From Sulfurirhabdus sp043759595 (lineage in GTDB: Bacteria; Pseudomonadota; Gammaproteobacteria; Burkholderiales; SMCO01): 7,036 nucleotides of DNA. Shown in pieces: positions 1 to 5,529 of this stretch. Position 1 is the first letter of the stretch; every line of letters begins with the position of its first letter. The stretch covers positions 1 to 7,036 of the forward strand of contig JAYVLG010000023.1 of the NCBI GenBank assembly GCA_043759595.1, read 5' to 3'. A program made the position numbers and the translations under genes. The notes beneath the pieces were generated by a model. That model had not been told where the DNA came from, ran no database searches, and saw only the letters and a list, made by a program, of their open reading frames with translations.

Positions 1-362
1 GCTACGATAAACACCAGTTCAAACGAGTTTAGAGCCTTTTCAATAGCTGCTTTGTGACCCAAAGCTTGCGCCCTTGCTGCGTCAGAACGAGCTTGAGGAC
101 CACCTTTAATCAAGACTTTCACATCAGCAAGCGTGTCTTGTAGTGATCTTTCATCGGTGTTAATCGCAATGACCCGAGTCGTTTGAGGTAGTTTGTCACG
201 CAGGTTAGACACAATAGCGCACCCAGCCCCACCAACGGCAACGATGCCTATCCGCAACAGCGCACTTGCAGCAAAGACCCTGTCATCCAAGCCAGCCATA
301 ACAGGCACAGTAGTAAAAGCACCTAGCGCTGCAAATGCGTCGAGAAAGTAACGGCGGTTCAT
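1..362 (-). CDS. FtsZ/tubulin-like GTPase with Tat-like N-terminus (partial, C-terminal part outside window)
   Basis: The first 120 residues are visible; the gene runs off the left edge. Residues 37-120 match the N-terminal GTP-binding half of the FtsZ family: a hydrophobic strand leading into AVGGAGCAIV (residues 42-51, tubulin/FtsZ nucleotide-binding glycine loop), INTDE (67-71, the FtsZ 'NTD' loop), a leucine-rich segment, and LVFIVA at the window edge, where FtsZ has its strand before the GGGTGTG signature. The Asn that usually follows GGAG in FtsZ is Ala here, and identity is low, so this is a divergent paralogue rather than the cell-division FtsZ. Residues 1-23 look like a twin-arginine signal (NRRYFLDAF, then a hydrophobic stretch ending PVMAG), which is odd for a cytosolic GTPase. 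The ATG is supported by GGAG at 370-373 with 7-nt spacing. The DUF1643 gene lies 42 bp upstream on the same strand, possibly in one transcript. Ligands, polymerisation and role cannot be judged. Confidence 0.72.
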   Translation of the reverse strand, partial: MNRRYFLDAFAALGAFTTVPVMAGLDDRVFAASALLRIGIVAVGGAGCAIVSNLRDKLPQTTRVIAINTDERSLQDTLADVKVLIKGGPQARSDAARAQALGHKAAIEKALNSFELVFIV

Positions 363-369
363 GGTGACG

Positions 370-380
370 CTCCAATTGGG
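370..380 (-). promoter_or_regulatory. Ribosome binding site within a CCAATTGG palindrome
   Basis: On the minus strand the leader of the FtsZ-like gene reads CCCAATTGGAG, then 7 nt, then ATG. GGAG is a good Shine-Dalgarno and fixes the start at 362. The 8-bp palindrome CCAATTGG (372-379) overlaps it; nearly the same string precedes the next gene upstream (see 916-927). The palindrome has no loop, so it cannot fold as an RNA hairpin. A DNA-binding site is possible but unproven. Confidence 0.55.
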
Positions 381-404
381 AATGTGTGAGAAGAGAGTTT
401 ATGG

Positions 405-908
405 TTAGTTGACTTCGTAGGGCAAAAGCTTCCATGAATACTGCAAACGTGATGGATGCCGTGGATGGCCATTAGCGGTGAGCTCCCCAAACCTCACCCA
501 CTTGACGTCATACTTGGCTAGACGTGCAAATAACTCATCTCTAGCCTCAACAAAATACGGGTGATGCTTAATACTTTCACCCCAAGCAGCCCAAATAACA
601 GGCTTGGACTGTGCGGCAACGATTTCTTCAATCTTGTCAAGATTCCGATTAAAAGCCTTCCTATCAGCAGTCGAAGGCAGCAAACGGTAATGAGTCTCAC
701 GAACCGGGTACAAATTTAGCATCACAAACCCGTCAAAGCCTTCTCGTTGCGCCATTTTCTCAACTTTAGCAACCGTGTTATCCGCCTTTTCTCTCGTCGC
801 AGTGCTTGGGTTCAACCCAATCGTCATCAGAAGCGACTTTCCGGGCTTACCAAGGGCATACCTCCAAGTGTCATCTTTATTGCTTAAATATAGGTTGTTG
901 TCGAACAT
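405..908 (-). CDS. DUF1643 family protein
   Basis: This 167-residue protein has the hallmarks of DUF1643: GLNPSTA at residues 31-37 followed by an Asp-Asn-Thr (43-45), then the MLNLYPVRET segment (63-72), and an AAWGE strand end in the C-terminal half. The family is typically 150-200 residues, so this copy looks full length. It is soluble, without signal peptide or membrane segment. The biochemical function is not established to my knowledge; members are frequently found in accessory regions and phages. The ATG at 908 is supported by GGAG at 916-919 with 7-nt spacing. It is transcribed divergently from the XRE regulator at 1003 and points towards the FtsZ-like gene 42 bp downstream. The TATAAT box at 931-936 and the repeats at 944-980 sit directly upstream, so it is a candidate target of the XRE protein. 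Family assignment is secure; role unknown. Confidence 0.85.
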   Translation of the reverse strand: MFDNNLYLSNKDDTWRYALGKPGKSLLMTIGLNPSTATREKADNTVAKVEKMAQREGFDGFVMLNLYPVRETHYRLLPSTADRKAFNRNLDKIEEIVAAQSKPVIWAAWGESIKHHPYFVEARDELFARLAKYDVKWVRFGELTANGHPRHPSRLQYSWKLLPYEVN

Positions 909-915
909 AGATTTT

Positions 916-927
916 CTCCAATTTGGA
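916..927 (-). promoter_or_regulatory. Ribosome binding site with TCCAA-TTGGA dyad
   Basis: The minus strand reads TCCAAATTGGAG, then 7 nt, then the ATG of the DUF1643 gene. GGAG (916-919) is the ribosome binding site. The dyad TCCAA/TTGGA closely copies the leader of the FtsZ-like gene at 370-380, at the same distance from the start codon. Confidence 0.5.
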
Positions 928-930
928 AAA

Positions 931-936
931 ATTATA
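931..936 (-). promoter_or_regulatory. Candidate -10 box (TATAAT) of the DUF1643 gene
   Basis: The minus strand carries a perfect TATAAT about 22 nt upstream of the DUF1643 start codon, giving a predicted short 5' leader that still includes the GGAG. No convincing TTGACA lies 16-18 bp upstream. That position (about 954-959) falls inside the ATTAGTG repeat array, so a protein bound there would overlap the -35 region, either repressing or replacing a -35 contact. Confidence 0.45.
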
Positions 937-943
937 TGTCACG

Positions 944-980
944 ATTAGTGCGACCTTTATTAGTGCGTGGCCTATTAGTG
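944..980. repeat. Three direct repeats of ATTAGTG, period 15 bp (candidate operator)
   Basis: ATTAGTG occurs at 944-950, 959-965 and 974-980, each start exactly 15 bp after the last. The first two extend to ATTAGTGCG. The array fills the 94-bp region between the divergent DUF1643 and XRE genes, overlapping the predicted -35 region of the former and ending about 22 bp before the XRE start codon. XRE-type regulators commonly bind repeated sites in their own promoters, so autoregulation and control of the divergent gene are the natural inference. A degenerate ATTAGCTG at 994 is out of phase and is not counted. Confidence 0.6.
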
Positions 981-1002
981 ACAGAAGCGGCAAATTAGCT
1001 GT

Positions 1003-1227
1003 GTGAAAAAACTTACCAACTTAAGACAGAAATTTGGCGCTCGCGTCAGGCAATTGCGTGAGGCTGCAGGCTATTCCCAAGAAGCATTTGCTGATAAATG
1101 TGGATATGCGCGATCCTACATGAGCCGAGTAGAAAGAGGACAGGGAAACCCCTCTCTGGATGCCATAGAGGTGCTTGCACAAGCTCTAAACGTAGAAGTT
1201 GCCTATCTGTTTTGCAATTCAGATTAA
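1003..1227 (+). CDS. XRE-family HTH regulator, controller (C) protein-like
   Basis: This 74-residue protein is almost entirely one Cro/C1-type helix-turn-helix domain: GARVRQLREAAGYSQEAFAD (residues 12-31), the recognition-helix region YARSYMSRVERG (35-46), then NPSLDAIEVLAQALNV. Size, single-domain build and the 'SQE...Y.S.VERG..NPSL' pattern resemble controller proteins of restriction-modification systems, which time endonuclease expression. The start is GTG at 1003; an in-frame TGA at 979-981 rules out a much longer form. No Shine-Dalgarno precedes it, so leaderless or weak translation is possible. It is followed 21 bp later by the 127-residue gene, most likely co-transcribed. The ATTAGTG array upstream is the likely binding site. 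It could equally be a stand-alone repressor of a mobile element; nothing links it directly to the Dnd-like operon. Confidence 0.85.
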   Translation: MKKLTNLRQKFGARVRQLREAAGYSQEAFADKCGYARSYMSRVERGQGNPSLDAIEVLAQALNVEVAYLFCNSD

Positions 1228-1248
1228 TAATCTTAAAGAAAGCATGGC

Positions 1249-1632
1249 ATGTCGAACATATCAAAAATGCATCAGGATGCGTGGGACGAGGCAAAGAAGC
1301 AGGCCAAAAAAGTACTCATCGAAGAAGCGCGTAGCAAACGCGGATTGATCTCTTATACAGAATTAGTATCTAAAGTATCGGCACTTCGCCTAGATCCACA
1401 TGACTCACGGTTGGGTCAACTGCTAGGCGAAATTAGCACAGAAGAAAACAGTAAAGGACGCGGGCTACTAACCGTACTTGTTGTTCACAAGACCGGTGAT
1501 CAGCAACCGGGACAACAATTTTTTCAACTAGCTAAATCTCTTGGTCGCAACTTCAGCGATCAGATCACCTTTTGGATAGAAGAACGAGGTAAAGTATGCG
1601 AGTATTGGAAAAGCAATCCAACTGAAATGTAA
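1249..1632 (+). CDS. Uncharacterised 127-residue protein paired with the XRE regulator
   Basis: I do not recognise a named family with confidence. The protein has a basic helical N-terminus (Lys/Glu-rich, residues 1-30), then SYTELVSKVSALRLDPHDSR, which looks like a winged-helix-like segment. A following strand-rich part reads GRGLLTVLVVHKTGDQQPG, and a C-terminal FFQLAKSLGR leads to an ITFWIEERGKVCEYW tail. The 'LLTVLVV.K......PG..FF.LA' layout resembles small hypothetical proteins that I recall near restriction and other defence loci, but that is memory, not proof. There is no signal peptide, membrane segment or obvious catalytic motif. The ATG at 1249 is preceded only by a weak purine stretch (AAAGAAAG). 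The gene lies 21 bp after the XRE gene and ends 49 bp before the convergent dndE-ftsK stop, with no hairpin terminator between. Acting as partner or effector of the XRE protein is a guess from position. Confidence 0.75.
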   Translation: MSNISKMHQDAWDEAKKQAKKVLIEEARSKRGLISYTELVSKVSALRLDPHDSRLGQLLGEISTEENSKGRGLLTVLVVHKTGDQQPGQQFFQLAKSLGRNFSDQITFWIEERGKVCEYWKSNPTEM

Positions 1633-1681
1633 TTTCAAGAATCGGTGAAGATGTAGAAGTAGCCAATCACTTATTCTGCAA

Positions 1682-3220
1682 TTATCTTGCTGACTTTTCC
1701 CTAAGAATTGACTCAACATCTGAGCGCTCAATCCTAACTCCATGTATTCGCTCTGGCTGATCCCCCGGCCTGGCTTTCACTAGCATATCGCCAGCTCCTA
1801 GTAAATCCTCTGCGCCAGATTCATCCAAAATAATGATCGACTCTGTACTCTTCTGAACTGTAAGTGCAATCCTTGCCGGTATATTGCTTCGAATAAGTCC
1901 AGAGAAAGTCTTTGCATCAGGCCTTTGTGTGGCAATAACTAAATGAATACCGGCAGCTCGTGCTTTTTGAGCCAGTCGAACAATGTAATCTTCGATATCC
2001 CGATTCATCATTAATAGATCAGCAAGCTCTTCAATCACGACAGCCACATATGGCATTTCTATGCGCTTTCTATGCGCCTCGTCAATATTTGCTGCCCCAA
2101 CAGTTGCGAATGTTGCGTAACGAGCTTCCATTTCAGCCACTAGAGCGATTAACATTTCTCTAGCAGCAACTGGGGTTACCGCAATTTCACCAGTATAAAG
2201 ATAGGGGCTGTTTTTATAAACCGAAAACTCCACCTGTTTAGGATCAACCAATGCAAGTTTTAATGCCGTGGGCGGCATACGAGAAATCAATGAAAGTATT
2301 AATGCATGTAGGCATACACTTTTGCCGCTACCAGTTGTACCGCCGACCAATAGGTGAGGCGCAGCAGCTAGATCGAATGAATAAGGTTGACCCAGCACAT
2401 CAACACCAGGGTAAACCGGAAGTTGCCCAGCTGACAGTTTTGTTGATGCAATCCATTCACGGAATTGATCAAAGCCGACAGGAGTCCATGTTGACTGCGG
2501 GCGAGGTACATCCAAGCTGATAGTTTTTGCTTCATCCCCATGTGAAAGAACTGGACGAGTCTTTTGCAGATTTAATGCAAGCGCTAACCGCTCAAGACCT
2601 CTTCGAAGCTTATCAAATTGATTAATGTCAGGCAGGAACACCTTGTATCGTGAAACCCTTGGCCCATGAATCAATCCTTTAACCTCGGCGGTTACACCAA
2701 TTTCTGCTAATGCTTTTATCAAAAGCTCAGAGGCATCAACTGCTTTTTCAACATTTAAAAGAGTTACTTTTTTCGAAATATTTGCAGCAACATCAGGAAG
2801 CTCAGCACGTCGAACAATCAATGTCTCTAGGAATTTATCGAAATCAGCGTCAGACTCACCCCAATCTTGCATCAGTAGTAAAACGCCACGATGCCAGTGC
2901 TTTCTAACAGATGATCTAAAAGCATCCATTGAATCAACTGCATCGCCGCTATGAACCTTTGCATGAGTAACGATCAATCCCACCCAAGCGGCAACATCTT
3001 CCTGAGTGAATAGTACTGATGCTGGGATTTCGTAGCCCTTAGAGTCCACATTGTCATCTGCAAATTTTCCCAGTCCTAGCGATCGACTTATTGCAAGCCT
3101 AGCAACATTTGCCTTAGTCGACAGTCCAAGATTTGACATAAGCGAATTAGTGGCACGGTCACCTTCTGCGCTTGTTCGGAAGCGTGAATTCATGATTTGC
3201 TGAATTACTATGGAGCTCAT
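1682..3220 (-). CDS. DndE-like domain fused to FtsK-type DNA translocase motor
   Basis: This 512-residue protein has two parts. Residues about 10-120 resemble DndE: FRTS (14-17), a helix with LGLSTKANVARLAISRSLGL (31-50), and RKHWHRGVLLLM near 106-117, which parallels the DndE 'F..H.NRG..LL' ending. Residues about 140-505 match the FtsK/SpoIIIE alpha and beta motor: GPRVSRYKVFLP (186-197), HLLVGGTTGSGKS with Walker A at 294-301, LVDPKQVEFSVY (324-335), Walker B VVIEELADLL (394-403), RLAQKARAAGIHLVIATQRP (415-434), SNIPARIAL, and GAGDML (475-480). The FtsK membrane domain and the DNA-reading gamma winged helix are absent. Walker B has Glu-Glu where FtsK has Asp-Glu. The ATG overlaps the dndD stop by 4 bp (ATGA) and has AGAGG 6 nt upstream. 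Known: DndE is a DNA-binding partner of DndC/D, and FtsK motors pump dsDNA. Inference: a translocating modification subunit. The fusion is continuous in one frame; the motor call is very secure, the DndE call moderately so. Confidence 0.9.
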   Translation of the reverse strand: MSSIVIQQIMNSRFRTSAEGDRATNSLMSNLGLSTKANVARLAISRSLGLGKFADDNVDSKGYEIPASVLFTQEDVAAWVGLIVTHAKVHSGDAVDSMDAFRSSVRKHWHRGVLLLMQDWGESDADFDKFLETLIVRRAELPDVAANISKKVTLLNVEKAVDASELLIKALAEIGVTAEVKGLIHGPRVSRYKVFLPDINQFDKLRRGLERLALALNLQKTRPVLSHGDEAKTISLDVPRPQSTWTPVGFDQFREWIASTKLSAGQLPVYPGVDVLGQPYSFDLAAAPHLLVGGTTGSGKSVCLHALILSLISRMPPTALKLALVDPKQVEFSVYKNSPYLYTGEIAVTPVAAREMLIALVAEMEARYATFATVGAANIDEAHRKRIEMPYVAVVIEELADLLMMNRDIEDYIVRLAQKARAAGIHLVIATQRPDAKTFSGLIRSNIPARIALTVQKSTESIIILDESGAEDLLGAGDMLVKARPGDQPERIHGVRIERSDVESILREKSAR

Positions 3221-5289
3221 CGACGGCCTCTCGCAAAATATTTACCAACTTTAGCTGTTGTGCGGCCAATTCCATCGCCAACATCTTCATGGTCCAAAAG
3301 GTATGTTTTGCAGACGTTATCCGCTATATCTTTATGAAAGTGGAAGTCAATTTCTTCATCTTGAGAAAGCAGAATAACTTGACGCGTCTTATCTGCTGTC
3401 CAGAATTTCAAAATATTGTCACGATGCTTACTGTCAAGACGTCCCAGTGGCGTATCTACGACCATTGGCGCTCTTACACCAGAAACTTTTGCAAGACCTG
3501 CTATTAAAGCTGTCGCAAATATTTGATTTTCGCCAGCAGATCGATCAAAGGTAATTTCTTTACCGTTGGTGCTCAGAATTCTTGCAGTTCCATCGTCTGA
3601 TATTTCAATTTTGTCTACTTGATTCTTGTGCGCAAGTTGCTTGTAGACATCTGTCATCGCCTTGCCTAGCGCTTTAACCTTCAACGGGAACAATGCCGGT
3701 ATCACTTCATTTAGCACTTTACGAACGCGTTCAGATTTTTCGATAATTGCGCGAACAGGACTAGATTCGTCTAGCTTATTTCGTTCACGCATATAGTCAG
3801 CACGCATGTTGCTAACCTGTGCATCGATTGTTGTTAAAGCACGGTCATCTATTCGCCGCTGCTCCGATAACGAATCTAACTTTAACTGAACCTCTTCCAG
3901 CTTACTTTTAAGCCCCGCAATTGTTCCATCACGATCAATCCCCTCAACTCTTGATATCTTGCGACCAAGCTCGTCGGTTCTTTGCGTTAATAAGTGCTGT
4001 TCATTCAGTAAATCTTGAATTTCTTTCTGACCTAAGCTAATAGAACTCAAGAAGTCCAAAGTCTTAACACGCTGATTTTCTTGCAAATAATCGTGAAGAA
4101 TTATGTCAGCGCAATCATCTGGCGGAGGATAAAACAATGCATCCCATGCAGCATCGAGCCTAGATTTAATTGCTTTACTTTGTTCGGCTGAAAGTACCGG
4201 CTCTATCGATGGTTCTATCTGAGAATCAAATGCGCTCTGAAACTCTATCTTGCGCGGTTCAAGTGATCTTTTTTCGGCATCCCAAGCAAACCACTTAGCT
4301 TCAGCAATTAACTGCGTGCGAAATTCATCAGAGATTTTCTTGGGTATTAAATTAAAAGGGAGACGACCAGACAGAATCTCTTCTAATGCTTTATGAGACT
4401 CTTTAAGCCTGTTTCGATTTTGCTCTCGCTCTTCTACAAGCTCTTTAACGGTCGCTATATCACCACCTCCGCCACCTGCCGAGGTTATCCGCTCCAAAAG
4501 CGATTGCTGCTCAGCACGTAAATGTATTCTTTCAGTTTCACCTAGGTCAGATTGAGATATGAGTTTTTTCAATTGCTCATCACCAGTCGCCAACTGCTCT
4601 GAGAGCATTTGAAGACGATCTTCATCAACCGACATTACGTCTTCGCGCTTCCTGTTTTCGAAAGATTTGAGACGATCAGCTAATGATCGCAAGAGCACAA
4701 CACCAAGTAGCCCTTCAAGCCCTTGCTTTACTTGCTCAACTCTTGATTGATCAGCTAACTTTTTAACTTCTTCACCATCGAAGAAGAAGAAGGGAGCCAC
4801 ATGAGCAGGAATAAAAACATCATCCAATAATTCGGAAAAACTATACTGATTTTTTCCATCTACACGCGGGTTGCTCGGAATACCCCTCACTACGTCGCGA
4901 ACAATTGCCTCTTCTTCACCACTCCAATTTCCATTTGTCCGATAAAACCATTTCCGACAAATATCAATACCTATCGTCTTTGTCCTATTTAACGTGACCC
5001 GAACCATCATGGTATCTGATCCGTCTCGTTTAGCCTCCCCATTAAACGCGCCCTCTAAAAAGGTTGGATACCCCTTTTTATCGTCCGTCTTTAGACCTGC
5101 ACGCGCCAAATGAATAATGGCTTCTTTTCCGTACAAACACAGATATAGTGCTTCAAGAATTGAAGTCTTACCGAATCCATTCATTCCACCAATAAGCACA
5201 ATATTACGACCATCTTCCGGCTCGGGAAAGTCAAAGACTTGATGCTGGTAGCTCTTGAAACAAGTTAGTTCAAGTTTTGAAATCCACAT
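3217..5289 (-). CDS. dndD: DNA phosphorothioation ATPase DndD (SMC/Rad50-like)
   Basis: This 690-residue protein has the DndD architecture. The N-terminal half-ATPase has the ISKLELTCFKSY opening (3-14) and Walker A GMNGFGKT (35-42), followed by ILEALYLCLYG. The DndD-typical PFFFFDGEEVKKLAD lies at 166-180. A long helical, coiled-coil-prone middle spans about 180-530. The C-terminal half has an ABC-like signature SAGENQ (584-589), Walker B MVVDTPLGRLDS (609-620), whose Asp-Thr-Pro form is usual for DndD, and an ILLSQDEEID switch (639-648). Length is in the family range. No CxxC zinc hook is present; Cys393 is the only cysteine in the middle region. A five-glycine run (272-276) breaks the first coiled coil. 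The start has GGAG at 5299-5302 with 9-nt spacing; the stop overlaps the next start. DndD is the ATPase of the sulfur-modification complex, with proposed roles in DNA remodelling or nicking. Rad50-like proteins of other defence systems are the main alternative, but the context argues for DndD. Confidence 0.92.
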   Translation of the reverse strand: MWISKLELTCFKSYQHQVFDFPEPEDGRNIVLIGGMNGFGKTSILEALYLCLYGKEAIIHLARAGLKTDDKKGYPTFLEGAFNGEAKRDGSDTMMVRVTLNRTKTIGIDICRKWFYRTNGNWSGEEEAIVRDVVRGIPSNPRVDGKNQYSFSELLDDVFIPAHVAPFFFFDGEEVKKLADQSRVEQVKQGLEGLLGVVLLRSLADRLKSFENRKREDVMSVDEDRLQMLSEQLATGDEQLKKLISQSDLGETERIHLRAEQQSLLERITSAGGGGGDIATVKELVEEREQNRNRLKESHKALEEILSGRLPFNLIPKKISDEFRTQLIAEAKWFAWDAEKRSLEPRKIEFQSAFDSQIEPSIEPVLSAEQSKAIKSRLDAAWDALFYPPPDDCADIILHDYLQENQRVKTLDFLSSISLGQKEIQDLLNEQHLLTQRTDELGRKISRVEGIDRDGTIAGLKSKLEEVQLKLDSLSEQRRIDDRALTTIDAQVSNMRADYMRERNKLDESSPVRAIIEKSERVRKVLNEVIPALFPLKVKALGKAMTDVYKQLAHKNQVDKIEISDDGTARILSTNGKEITFDRSAGENQIFATALIAGLAKVSGVRAPMVVDTPLGRLDSKHRDNILKFWTADKTRQVILLSQDEEIDFHFHKDIADNVCKTYLLDHEDVGDGIGRTTAKVGKYFARGRR

Positions 5290-5313
5290 TCTGTACTGCT
5301 CCGCTTATTATTG

Positions 5314-5529
5314 TTATTCGATTGCGCCTAGAATTTCCTCAAACCGCAAATAAATTCCATGCGCTCGCTCTTGATACTGCCGCTCACGTTGAACTGTCAC
5401 TAGGTCAGTAATTACCTCGACAGGCACTTTATTTTTCAAACACAACGCATTTAAAATTTCTCTCGCACCTTCATCAGCCCAAAGTGGCAAATCATTAAGG
5501 TATGACGGGTCAACATAGTCTTCATCCAT
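5314..5529 (-). CDS. Small Dnd-operon-associated protein (71 residues)
   Basis: This is an acidic 71-residue protein with no signal peptide or membrane helix. The N-terminus is Asp/Glu-rich (MDEDYVDPSY), followed by what look like two or three helices: ADEGAREILNALCLKNKVPV (18-37), then ITDLVTVQRERQ and an ERAHGIYLRFEEILGAIE tail. The pattern resembles small proteins I recall as companions of DNA-modification operons, and its place between dndC and dndD supports an accessory or assembly role. No catalytic function can be read from it. The ATG at 5529 lies inside the end of dndC (8-bp overlap, ATGGATGA), with AGGA about 8 nt upstream, and it stops 24 bp before dndD. Coding is supported by this tight packing and a clean reading frame. 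It could stabilise DndC or bridge DndC and DndD; this is speculation from gene order. Confidence 0.85.
   Translation of the reverse strand: MDEDYVDPSYLNDLPLWADEGAREILNALCLKNKVPVEVITDLVTVQRERQYQERAHGIYLRFEEILGAIE

Noticed and set aside
994..1001. Fourth operator repeat (ATTAGCTG)
   Set aside because: It deviates in sequence and is 5 bp out of the 15-bp register.
1098..1334. Overlapping frames on both strands across the XRE and 127-residue genes
   Set aside because: They overlap well-supported genes, lack ribosome binding sites and show no family resemblance; treated as shadows.
1633..1681. Possible bidirectional terminator between the convergent 127-residue gene and dndE-ftsK
   Set aside because: Only a 5-bp inverted match (AGAAT/ATTCT) with a long loop and no T-run; too weak to call.
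1682..3220. HerA-type ATPase, as in several other defence systems
   Set aside because: The order and wording of motifs (TTGSGKS, DPKQVEFSVY, LAQKARAAGIHLVIATQRP, GAGDML) follow FtsK/SpoIIIE closely rather than HerA.
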